From assembly GCF_024124765.2 (NCBI RefSeq), contig NZ_JAMXSR020000002.1, positions 643,001 through 707,000 on the forward strand: 64,000 nucleotides of DNA, in the 5' to 3' direction. The first letter of the stretch is position 1. Every line of letters begins with the position of its first letter. The notes under the pieces were generated by a model, which was not told the origin of the DNA, did not search any database, and saw only the letters and a list, made by a program, of their open reading frames with translations. Origin of the DNA: Sphingomonas sp. H160509 (GTDB lineage: Bacteria; Pseudomonadota; Alphaproteobacteria; Sphingomonadales; Sphingomonadaceae). Both the position numbers and the translations under genes were made by a program. Shown piece by piece: positions 16,652-25,210 of this stretch.

Positions 16652-19141
16652 ATGACTGCCTATCGTACCGCGTTGACGCTCGCCGCCTCGACCCTCGCCT
16701 TTGCTAGCGCGCAGGTAGCCCATGCGCAGGACGTGCCCGCGCAAACGGCGACGGCGCCTGCCGCAGACCCCGCTGCGGTGCCCGACACGGGAGACGATAT
16801 CATCGTCACGGGCACCCGCGCGGTCGGTAGGTCGCGGCTCGACAGCGCGTCGCCGGTCGACGTGCTGAGCTCGGCCGCAATCCAGCGCCAGGGGACGACC
16901 GAACTGGGCGCGGCGCTGTCGGCGATCGCGCCGTCGATCGATTTCCCGCGGCCGTCGGCGGTCGATGGCACCGACGCGATCCGCCCGGCGACCTTGCGCG
17001 GCCTGTCGCCCGACCAGACGCTGGTGCTGGTCAATGGCGTGCGCGGCCATACTGCGGCACTGCTGAACGTCGGCGGGTCGGTCGGGCGCGGCTCGGCTGC
17101 GGTCGATCTCAATACGATCCCGACCGTCGCGCTCGACCGTATCGAGGTGCTGCGTGACGGGGCGTCCGCACAATATGGCTCTGATGCGATCGCCGGCGTC
17201 GTCAACCTGCGACTGCGCGAGGCCCGGTCGGGCGGTGGCATGACCGTCAACTACGGCTTCTACAACACCGATATCGACACGGCGCGCGGCAGCCGCAGCA
17301 CGAATGGCGAGCATGCGCTGACCGTGTCCGGCTGGCAGGGCATCGGCTTTGGCGAGGACGGCTTTCTAACCGTCTCGGGTGAGTATCTGGATCGCCAGGC
17401 GACCAACCGCGCCGACTTCGACACGCGCGCGCTGGTCAAAGTCCCCGGGACGCCGGGTCGTGTGACCGGCCTCTTCGGCGACCCCAAGGTCGAGCAATAC
17501 AGCATCTTCGCCAACGCCGGCACGACGCTGACCGGCACGTGGAAGCTGTACGGCTGGCTCGGCTATCAGGACCGCGACACGCGCAGCGCGGCTTTCCCAC
17601 GGTTGCCGCTCGCGTCGGACCAAGTCGCCGTCGACCGACTGACCTTGGCAGGGCTGTCCGATGGTTTCCTACCGCTGATCAATACCAAGTCGCGCGACAT
17701 CAACTCGGCCATCGGCATCAAGGGCGTGGTCGCCGACTGGAACGTCGACCTGAACGCGAGCTATGGCCGCAACAAGATCGGGTTCCGCACGCTGGACTCC
17801 GCGAACTATGCCTATGGCCGCACAACGCAGCGCGACTTCTCCGACGGTGCGCTGATCTACGACCAGTACATCGTCGGGCTCGACGTCGATCGCAAGTTCG
17901 ACGTGTTGCAGGGCGTCAACGTCGCGTTCGGGCTCGAAGGGCGCCGCGAGGGATTCAAGATACAGTCTGGCGAACTCGCATCCTATGGCTATCCCGCCGC
18001 TGGGACCGTGACCGGCGCACTGCCGACCGCACCCCCAGGCGCGCAGGGTTTTGGCGGGTTCTCGCCGGACAACGCGATCGAGCGGAGCCGTCGCAACGGC
18101 AGCGTCTATCTCGACGTAGAGGCGCAGGTGACGGACAAGTTACTGCTCGGGCTCGCCGGACGCGGTGAGGATTATTCCGATTTCGGCTCGACCGGCACCG
18201 GTAAGGTCTCCGCGCGCTACGACTTCGCGCGCTGGTTTGCGCTCCGTGGAACGGCATCGACGGGCTTCCGCGCGCCGGCTCTGCAGCAACAGTATTTCAC
18301 GTCGGTTGCAACCGTCATTCAAAACGGAAACCCAGTTCAGACCGGCACCTACCCATCGGTAAGCCCCATTGCGGCTAGGCTCGGAGGCCTTCCTCTCGAG
18401 CCCGAGAAGTCGACCAATTTTTCGGTCGGTACCGTCATTCGCTTCGGCGGGTTCGACCTGACCGTCGATGCGTACCGCATCCGCATCCGCAACCAGATCG
18501 GTCTTTCGGAAAACATCACCACGTCGTCGACACAATCCGCCGCGGTCAATGCGCAGATCCTCAACTTGCTCGCAGGATCAGGGGCAACGGCGGCACGCTT
18601 CTTCGTCAACGGTATCGCCTCGACCACAAAGGGCATCGACGCGGTCGCGCATTACCGGCTTCCGACCGACGCCGCCGGGACGTTCGACCTGACGATCGCC
18701 GGCAACGTCAACGACGTGAACGTGACGCGCGTGCCGACATCGACCTCGACGCTCAACCCCGCACCGACGCTGTTCGCCCGCAACCGCATCGAGTCGCTGG
18801 AGAACGGTACGCCGGGCGAGAAGGTCACTGGCTCGATCGATTGGTCGCTCGACCAGCTCGGCGCACTCGCCCGCGTCACCTATTATGGCGACGTGACTCA
18901 ACCCGGCACGACCGCGGCCGGCGACGTGCACAGCGGCAAGCACCTGATCACGGATCTCGAACTTCGCTACCAGGCGAAGAAGGGCGCACAGATCGGGCTT
19001 GGCGTCAGCAACCTGTTCGACGTCTATCCCGACGCGACGAGCATCGCGAACAACCCGACCGGGGTGATCGGCTATCCCTATTACTCGCCGTTCGGGTTCA
19101 ACGGCCGCTACGTCTACGCACGCGCTGGCCTGAGCTGGTGA
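16652..19141 (+). CDS. TonB-dependent receptor
   Basis: Outer-membrane receptor of 829 residues, intact. The start at 16652 gives a clean Sec signal (LTLAASTLAFASAQVAHAQ). After a Pro/Ala-rich linker comes a TonB-box-like DDIIVTGTRAVGRS. The plug follows (TLRGLSPDQTLVLVNGVRG, RIEVLRDGASAQYGSDAIAG), then a barrel ending YVYARAGLSW. It starts 65 bp after the C26 hydrolase on the same strand and is probably the transport arm of the five-gene unit. The ligand is not evident. Confidence 0.9.
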   Translation: MTAYRTALTLAASTLAFASAQVAHAQDVPAQTATAPAADPAAVPDTGDDIIVTGTRAVGRSRLDSASPVDVLSSAAIQRQGTTELGAALSAIAPSIDFPRPSAVDGTDAIRPATLRGLSPDQTLVLVNGVRGHTAALLNVGGSVGRGSAAVDLNTIPTVALDRIEVLRDGASAQYGSDAIAGVVNLRLREARSGGGMTVNYGFYNTDIDTARGSRSTNGEHALTVSGWQGIGFGEDGFLTVSGEYLDRQATNRADFDTRALVKVPGTPGRVTGLFGDPKVEQYSIFANAGTTLTGTWKLYGWLGYQDRDTRSAAFPRLPLASDQVAVDRLTLAGLSDGFLPLINTKSRDINSAIGIKGVVADWNVDLNASYGRNKIGFRTLDSANYAYGRTTQRDFSDGALIYDQYIVGLDVDRKFDVLQGVNVAFGLEGRREGFKIQSGELASYGYPAAGTVTGALPTAPPGAQGFGGFSPDNAIERSRRNGSVYLDVEAQVTDKLLLGLAGRGEDYSDFGSTGTGKVSARYDFARWFALRGTASTGFRAPALQQQYFTSVATVIQNGNPVQTGTYPSVSPIAARLGGLPLEPEKSTNFSVGTVIRFGGFDLTVDAYRIRIRNQIGLSENITTSSTQSAAVNAQILNLLAGSGATAARFFVNGIASTTKGIDAVAHYRLPTDAAGTFDLTIAGNVNDVNVTRVPTSTSTLNPAPTLFARNRIESLENGTPGEKVTGSIDWSLDQLGALARVTYYGDVTQPGTTAAGDVHSGKHLITDLELRYQAKKGAQIGLGVSNLFDVYPDATSIANNPTGVIGYPYYSPFGFNGRYVYARAGLSW

Positions 19142-19263
19142 TTAAATCATAGTCGTGCGATAGGGTATTGCGTTCGATCGCATCGCTGGGTAGCTTTCGG
19201 TTCCAGGATCGATTTCGCGCATTGCGATCGTAATTCTGCACTAGTCATCACGGAGACCATTCA

Positions 19264-19482
19264 ATGAAGAAGATCACGATCGTGCCAATGATTGCAGTCC
19301 TGGCACTTGGCCTCGCCGCCTGCACGAAGCCCGCAGCGACCGAGAACGTTACCGACATTCAGTCGAACACGGTCGTCGAAGAGTCGGACGCGAATCTTTC
19401 CGCGGTAGACGGCATCGAATCGAGCAACTCGGCCGATCTCGAGAACTCGGTCGATTCGAATTCGAGCGGCAACGCGCTCTGA
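19264..19482 (+). CDS. Small acidic lipoprotein of unknown function
   Basis: A 72-residue protein with a lipoprotein signal: KKITIVPMIAVLALGLAAC places the lipidated Cys at about residue 20. The mature part of some 50 residues is rich in Ser, Asn, Asp, Glu and Val, with no Tyr, Phe or Trp and no known domain. Composition suggests a disordered, surface-tethered tail. A strong terminator hairpin lies 65 bp downstream. The function is not known. Confidence 0.7.
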   Translation: MKKITIVPMIAVLALGLAACTKPAATENVTDIQSNTVVEESDANLSAVDGIESSNSADLENSVDSNSSGNAL

Positions 19483-19546
19483 TCGATGACTTGAAAATGT
19501 AACGGATGGTTTGGTTCGGTAATCGAACCATCTGTTCGAAGACTCG

Positions 19547-19589
19547 AAAGGCGACGTACTTTCCGTTTTAGGGAAGTCGTCGCCTTTTT
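19547..19589 (+). terminator. Rho-independent terminator after the small lipoprotein gene
   Basis: AAAGGCGAC-(G)TACTTTCC pairs with GGGAAGT-(C)GTCGCCTTT across a short GTTTTA loop, and the 3' arm runs into a T tract (CCTTTTT). It is well placed to end the lipoprotein transcript. Confidence 0.8.
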
Positions 19590-19599
19590 GTATTTTTGA

Positions 19600-19790
19600 T
19601 CCATCGAAGTACGCTGCAGAGCCGATGCATTTCGGCGTAATTTATACTCTACTCACCGAGGGTAGTGAATAACTCTATTCCTATTTGATAAGTGGGTATT
19701 ACAACGGGGCAACGTCAAGGCGAAGTGAAGCTCCCTAGACGGAACCTCGTGGTCCAGCGGAACCCCTCTGCTGGGCCACCATTTTTGAGC
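19600..19790 (+). ncRNA. Possible small RNA ending in a terminator-like hairpin
   Basis: No credible protein frame is present. The segment opens with unusually AT-rich sequence for this genome (19635-19700, including TAATTTATACTC). It ends with GTGGTCCAGC-GGAACCCCTCT-GCTGGGCCAC followed by CATTTTT at about 19749-19790. The 10-bp stem (one G-T pair) with a T tract looks like a plus-strand terminator with no gene in front of it other than the already terminated lipoprotein. It could instead be an orphan terminator. No RNA family was recognised. Confidence 0.3.
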
Positions 19791-19860
19791 GCGAGGTTTG
19801 GAGGAGTTCGCGGCGTGCCGGCATCTGGCAGGGACCGTACTCTCGAGTATTCGCTATTAG

Positions 19861-20445
19861 TCAGCTGGTCTTCGGTACCGCGTTGGATCGACGTCCGCGC
19901 CAATAACGGATCGCGGTCATCACCACCGCGACGACGACTGCGAGGATCGCAACGCCGGCCAACTTGTGCTTCGGCATGATGTTGTGGACCGCGTCGAGCA
20001 GCGTATCCCCGAACAGATAGCCGATGCCGGTGAACATCACGCCCCAGACCGCCGCGGAGATCGCGTTGAGCAACATGAACGTGCGTGCGGGGACATGCGA
20101 CGTGCCGATCGCGATCGGACTGATCGTGCGCAGGCCGTAGAGGAAGCGGAAGCCGAGGATGAAGACCGTCGGGTGGCGTTCCAGCGTGTCGAGTGCCTTG
20201 GCGAAGGCCGGCTTGGCGGCGATCTTGCGGACGCGGGCGGTGTCGCGGTAGCGTCGCCCGGCAAGGAAGAAGAGCTGGTCCGCGGCAAACGATCCCGCGA
20301 CTGCCGCCGCGGCGCTGCCCCAGAGCGGTAGCAAATGCTGATGCGCCAGAACACCGCCGGTCACCACTGCGGTTTCGCCTTCGAGCCCCGCACCCAGGAA
20401 TATCGCGGCGAGGCCGTATTGGGCGATGAGCGTTTCGATCGACAT
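19861..20445 (-). CDS. DedA-family membrane protein
   Basis: Polytopic inner-membrane protein of 194 residues from the Met at 20445, chosen because MSIETLIAQYGLAAIFLGAG matches the family N-terminus. A longer frame reaches 20487. Family features are GLEGETAVVTGGVLAHQ, the re-entrant region GSFAADQLFFLAGRRY, and RFLYGLRTISPIAIGTSHV, which carries the conserved Arg. It ends with a hydrophobic helix and a basic tail. DedA proteins are linked to membrane lipid (undecaprenyl-phosphate or phospholipid) flipping and proton-motive-force homeostasis. It stands alone, convergent with the upstream lipoprotein region. Confidence 0.88.
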   Translation of the reverse strand: MSIETLIAQYGLAAIFLGAGLEGETAVVTGGVLAHQHLLPLWGSAAAAVAGSFAADQLFFLAGRRYRDTARVRKIAAKPAFAKALDTLERHPTVFILGFRFLYGLRTISPIAIGTSHVPARTFMLLNAISAAVWGVMFTGIGYLFGDTLLDAVHNIMPKHKLAGVAILAVVVAVVMTAIRYWRGRRSNAVPKTS

Positions 20446-20531
20446 CGCTCGCCCTTGCCGCAGCGCGGAGTTCTCCGCCAGTATCATTTATCCGCCTCGC
20501 TACAGGCGGTTATCGACGTCGATGCGGGCTG

Positions 20532-21032
20532 CTACCGGCCGAGATAGTCCATCTTGCCGATCGGTACGCCGCGCATCCGCAACAGCGCGTAGGCGGTCGT
20601 GATGTGGAAATAGAAATTGGGCAGCACGAACCCGAGCACGTAGTTCTGCCCCGTAAAGTCCAACGTCCGGCTGGGCGTGACGATCGTGACGACAGCATCC
20701 TCCTTGCCGTCGATCGCCTCGCGCGGCACGCCCTCGAGGAACGCAACCGTTGCGGCGATGCGCTGCTGCAGCGCTGCGAAACTCGTTTCGTCGTCGGCCA
20801 TCGCGATCGTCGGGACGCCGCCAAGCCGGACCATCGCGCCCTTGGCCGTGTCGCTGGCGCGCTGGACCTGCGCGGTCAGCGGCGCCATGTCGGTGATCAG
20901 GCGCGTGCCAAGCATGTCCGCCTCGGCGATGCCGTGCTCCTGTGCATAGGCTTCGCCCGATTTCAGGATCGCCGAAAGACTGGCGAAACCGCGGCGAAAC
21001 GCGGGGACGGTGAGGTCATAGAGCTGGGTCAT
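20532..21032 (-). CDS. DUF1993-family protein
   Basis: A 166-residue protein predicted to be mostly helical, starting MTQLYDLTVPAFRRGFASL. The family is widespread in proteobacteria and has a DinB-like four-helix architecture. Typical segments are ADMLGTRLITDMAPLTAQVQ and a C-terminal LPNFYFHITTAYALLRMRGV, whose His is a candidate metal ligand. No biochemical function is established. It is 22 bp downstream of the DNA glycosylase gene on the same strand, so the two are probably co-transcribed. Confidence 0.8.
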   Translation of the reverse strand: MTQLYDLTVPAFRRGFASLSAILKSGEAYAQEHGIAEADMLGTRLITDMAPLTAQVQRASDTAKGAMVRLGGVPTIAMADDETSFAALQQRIAATVAFLEGVPREAIDGKEDAVVTIVTPSRTLDFTGQNYVLGFVLPNFYFHITTAYALLRMRGVPIGKMDYLGR

Positions 21033-21054
21033 GCACGCAGGCGTAGGCGCGCAA

Positions 21055-21558
21055 TCACGTCCGGTCGAGGAGGAACGCGGCAAGCTGGTTCCAGGCGGGC
21101 TGCTTTGCCGCGACGCCGATCGTGTGCAGCGGGCTGCTGGAGGGAAGCGCGACGATGGTCGGTCTAGCCAAGTTCGGTCCGAGCAGCTTCAGGCCCTGCT
21201 TGAGCGCGGTACCGCCGTTGAAGGCGACTGCGCGAAGCTTCGGTAATCGTCCGATGAGCGCGACGATGTCGTTGCCTTCGGCATCGAGGATCGCCGCGTC
21301 GCTGCTTCCACTCCGCCGCGCCGAGCCGATTACGTCCCACAGCGCCACGCCGCTCGCCCGCAACGCCGACAGCCGATCCTCATAGTCGAGCGTAACGAGA
21401 TCGCAGCCGACGACCGGCGACATCAGCTGCCAGAACTGGTTCTGCGGATGCGCATAATAGCGCTGCGCGGCAAGCGACCGGTCGCCCGGCAGGCTTCCCA
21501 GAACCAGCACCCGCGCTTCAGAATCGAAAATCGGCGGAAACGAGTGCTTGAGCGACAT
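21055..21558 (-). CDS. Hypoxanthine/uracil-DNA glycosylase (family 6 UDG-like)
   Basis: Base-excision repair glycosylase of 167 residues, intact. The family signature VLVLGSLPGDRSLAAQRYY is followed by AHPQNQFWQLM with the conserved Asn. The C-terminal motif is LPSSSPLHT. These match the deoxyinosine (hypoxanthine)-DNA glycosylase group of the UDG superfamily, which removes deaminated adenine. First gene of a two-gene unit with the DUF1993 protein. Confidence 0.85.
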   Translation of the reverse strand: MSLKHSFPPIFDSEARVLVLGSLPGDRSLAAQRYYAHPQNQFWQLMSPVVGCDLVTLDYEDRLSALRASGVALWDVIGSARRSGSSDAAILDAEGNDIVALIGRLPKLRAVAFNGGTALKQGLKLLGPNLARPTIVALPSSSPLHTIGVAAKQPAWNQLAAFLLDRT

Positions 21559-21669
21559 TAAGATCCCCGGACTGTCACGACCGCAAGACTATGCGATACG
21601 CCGGTTATAACCTAGGGTCGGCACATATGGTCGCACCACGCGCGGTACGATCACAGGAAGGACTGCCAC

Positions 21670-23182
21670 TTGGCACTGAACGGACAATTACCGGCGCTCG
21701 CACGGACCGGTATCGACGGGCTCGACGACATTCTCAATGGGGGGGCTGACACCGGACCGGATGTACCTTGTCGAGGGTACGCCCGGCACAGGCAAGACGA
21801 CGCTCGGGCTTGGCTTCCTGCTCGCCGGCGCGTCGGTCGGCGAGGCAGGGCTGTATATCACGCTGGCCGAGACCGAAGTCGAGTTGCGCGCGGTGGCGCA
21901 GACGCATGGCTGGTCGCTGGACCCGCTGACGCTGTTCGAGATGGTACCGGCCGACGGCCTCGGCGAAGACCATGAACAGACGTTGCTGCATCCGAGCGAA
22001 GTCGAACTCGGCGAGACGATCCGCGACGTGATGGCGAAGGTCGATGAGCTTCGCCCCAAGCGCGTCGTGATCGACAGCCTGTCCGAACTGCGCCTGCTCG
22101 CGCAGAGCCCGATCCGCTATCGCCGCCAGATCCTCGCGCTCAAGCACTTCTTCTCGACGCGCGCCTGCACCGTGCTGTTCCTCGACGACAAGAGCGGCTC
22201 GGGCAGCGATCTCCAGTTGCACAGCATCGCGCACGGCGTCGTCTCGCTCGAACAGACCTTGTCCGGGTTTGGCGCGCAACGTCGACGCCTGCACGTCGTC
22301 AAGATGCGCGGCGTGCGGTATCGCGGCGGCTATCACGATTTCGAGATCGAGCGTGGCGGGCTGTGCGTCTACCCACGCCTCGTCGCATCCGAACACGTCA
22401 TGAAATATTCGGACGAGGCCGTTTCTACCGGGTCGACCGAACTCGACACGTTGCTGGGTGGTGGCTTGATTCCGGGCACCGCGACGTTGCTGACGGGGCC
22501 GGCCGGTGTCGGCAAGACGACCGCGTCGGTCCAGTCGGTTATCGCAGCGCTGGAGCGGGGCGAGCGCGCCGCGTACTTCCTGTTCGACGAGCGGTTACCG
22601 ACGTTGCTGAAGCGGAGTGCGTCGCTCGGCATGGACCTGATGCCGTTCGTCGAGAACGGTCAGCTCGAGCTGCGGGCGATCGATCCCGCCGAGATGTCGC
22701 CAGGCGAGTTCTCGGGCGCGGTGCGGGCCGCGGTCGAGCAGCATAAGGCGAAGATCGTCGTGATCGACAGCCTCAATGCTTACCTCCAGGCGATGCCGAA
22801 CGAACAGTTCCTGATCCTCCAGATGCACGAGATGCTGACGTATCTCGGTCAGAAGGGGATCGTCAGCCTGCTTATCCTCGGCCTGCACGGGATCACCGGC
22901 GACGTTCGCTCTGACGTCGACCTCAGCTATCTGTCCGATACGATCGTCCAGCTCCGCTATTTCGAGGCGCATGGCGAGGTGCGGCAGGCGATTTCGGTCA
23001 TCAAGACGCGGACGGCACGGCACGAACGCACGATCCGGGAGTTTCAGATCGGTAGCAACGGATTGCTGGTCGGCGAGCCCCTTCGCGAATTCCAGGGCGT
23101 GTTGACCGGCGTTCCGACATTCTCGGGCGAAGGAAAGACGTTGATGGCCAGTCGGATGGGGATGCAGGACTCGCGCGTCTGA
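21670..23182 (+). CDS. KaiC-like double-domain RecA-superfamily ATPase, one inserted base
   Basis: Tandem KaiC-type ATPase of about 504 residues. It begins at TTG 21670, with AGGAAGGA a few bases upstream, and reads TGIDGLDDILNGG. One extra G in the seven-G run at 21739-21745 shifts the frame just before the first Walker A (VEGTPGTGKTTLG). The first domain has the acidic pair region YITLAETEVELR. The second domain has Walker A LTGPAGVGKTTAS and YFLFDERLPTLL, with Walker B-like KIVVIDSLNAYL. No kaiA or kaiB is nearby, so this is the clockless KaiC-like type found with signalling proteins. The histidine kinase gene starts 1 bp after its stop. Confidence 0.88.
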
Positions 23183-23183
23183 C

Positions 23184-25165
23184 ATGGACGATCGCGTCCT
23201 GATCCTGGCGCCCCGCGGGCGCGATGCAGCAATAGCATCGGACCTTCTCGGGCGGAATGACATCGTCGCCTATGTGTGTCGCGACCAGATGGACCTGATC
23301 GCCGAACTCGCCAAGGGCGCGGGCGCGGTGATGCTCACGGAGGAAGCACTCGCGACCGAGGAAGTCGCACCGCTGGCGGAATGGGTCGCGGCGCAACCCA
23401 ATTGGGCGGATATCCAATTCGTCGTGCTGGCCAACGGAACGCGGACGCCGCGCACGCCGCGGGCCACGCAACGCCTTACCGACCTGGGCAATGTACTGCT
23501 GCTGGAGCGCCCGTTGCATGCCGAGGCCATGCTGGGTGCGATCCGGTCGGCGCTCACGGCGCGACGGCGGCAATATGAGTTGCGCGACGTCGCAGTGACG
23601 CTCGAACGCGCAGTGCTCGACCGCACCAGCGAACTACGAACCGCGCGCGAAAGCTTGGAGATCGCGCTCGAAGCCGCCGGCATGGGAAGCTGGGACATCG
23701 ACCTGACGACCGGCGAGATCCCGGCGTACGCTGCGGCACGACGCGATCTATGGCTATCCGGAGGGCCGACCCGACTGGACCATGGAAACGTTCCTTAGCC
23801 ATATCGACGTGAAGCAACGCGGTATCGTCACGCGCGCGATGACCGAGGCGACCCGAACCGGCGTTATCGACGTCGAGTACCGCATCGATGCGGCCGACGG
23901 TGCGTCACGGTGGCTCGTCGCCAAGGGGGCGGGTTCAGTATGACGATGCCGGCAAGGCCGCGCGGATGACCGGCGTGGTCTCCGACGTCACCGATCGCAA
24001 GGAAGCCGACGCGCAGCTCGCGCAGGCGCAGAAGATGGACGCGATCGGTCAGTTGACCGGCGGCGTCGCGCATGACTTCAACAATCTGCTGACGCCGATC
24101 GTCGGCAGCCTCGATTTGTTGCGACGGCGGCACAAGGACGACGAGCGTACGCAGCGGATGATCAGCGGCGCGTTGCAGGCAGCAGAGCGGGCCGCGACGC
24201 TGACCCAGCGGCTGCTCGCATTCGCTCGGCGGCAGGCGCTGCAACCGCGCGCCGTCGATATCGGCGCGCTGATCGACGGATTGGTCGACCTGATGCGACG
24301 CTCGCTCGGGCCGTCGATCACAGTGACGCTCGAGATCCCGCGGCATTTGTCGTCAGCGCGGGTCGATCCCAATCAGCTTGAGCTCGCGCTGCTCAATCTC
24401 GCGATCAACGCGCGCGATGCCATGCCCGGTGGCGGCAAGCTGACCCTGACGGTCAGTGAGGTCGTCGTCGACGATCGCAACGTGGTCGGCCTTGCGCCGG
24501 ACCGCTACGTACGGATCGCGGCGATCGATACCGGCGTCGGTATGGACCGAGCGACGCTAGCCCGCGCGACCGAGCCATTCTTCTCCACCAAGGGGGTCGG
24601 CAAGGGCACCGGGCTCGGGCTGTCGATGGTCCACGGCCTCGCCGCGCAATCGGGCGGCACGCTCCGCCTGACGAGCGAACCCGGCTCCGGCACGACGGTC
24701 GATCTCTGGCTGCCGGCAACCGAGGAAGCGGCGACCGAGGCGGTTGAGAATACCGCGGAGCCGGTCATCGCGCGGCGTGCGGCGAAGGTGTTGCTAGTCG
24801 ACGACGAGGATCTGGTACGCGCGGCGACCGCCGACATGCTGCGCGACATCGGCTATGTCGTGGTCGAGGTCCCCTCCGCCAGTCAGGCGCTGTCGGCAAT
24901 CCGATCCGGTGTCGATGCGGACATCCTCGTCAGCGATTATCTGATGCCGGGGATGACAGGTGGGCAACTCATCACCGAACTCTGGTCGTCGGGCAATCGC
25001 ATCCCGGCTTTGCTCGTGACCGGCTATGCCGCCGCGGGCGAGGACGTGCCCGAGGGGGTCACCCGTTTGTCGAAGCCGTTCCGCCAGACCGATCTCGCCG
25101 CGCGGGTCGACGAACTGCTGCGCCAGTCGCCTCCGGGCCGTCCGAAGCTGCGCGCGGTCGAGTGA
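23184..25165 (+). CDS. Hybrid sensor histidine kinase with C-terminal receiver, two inserted bases
   Basis: Cytoplasmic signalling kinase of about 660 residues with no membrane segment. In order: a degenerate receiver-like N-terminus (VLILAPRGRDAAIASDLLG), a short coiled linker, a PAS domain (LEAAGMGSWDIDLTTGEI onward), HisKA with phospho-acceptor GGVAHDFNNLLTPIVGSL, HATPase (LNLAINARDAMPGGG, GVGMDRATLARATEPFFSTK, GTGLGLSMVHGLA) and a receiver with DILVSDYLMPGM. Extra bases at 23720-23722 and 23925-23929 put most of the PAS in another frame. Removing both gives one protein. Coupled to the KaiC-like gene, it presumably senses or relays that ATPase's state. Confidence 0.88.
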
Positions 25166-25204
25166 GATCGGACCGGGCGGATAACGCCCGGCCCGATCTT
25201 CTTC
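25165..25204 (+). terminator. Terminator after the kaiC-like / kinase operon
   Basis: AGATCGGACCGGGCG and CGCCCGGCCCGATCT form a 15-bp stem with one mismatch around GATAA, followed by TCTTCTT. It starts at the last base of the kinase stop codon and sits between convergent genes. Confidence 0.75.
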
Positions 25205-25210
25205 CGGGTT

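Noticed and set aside
19770..19790. GGGCCACCA resembling a tRNA 3' end
   Set aside because: There is no matching acceptor 5' strand, anticodon arm or T-loop at tRNA spacing. The bases are better explained as the 3' arm of a terminator-like hairpin.
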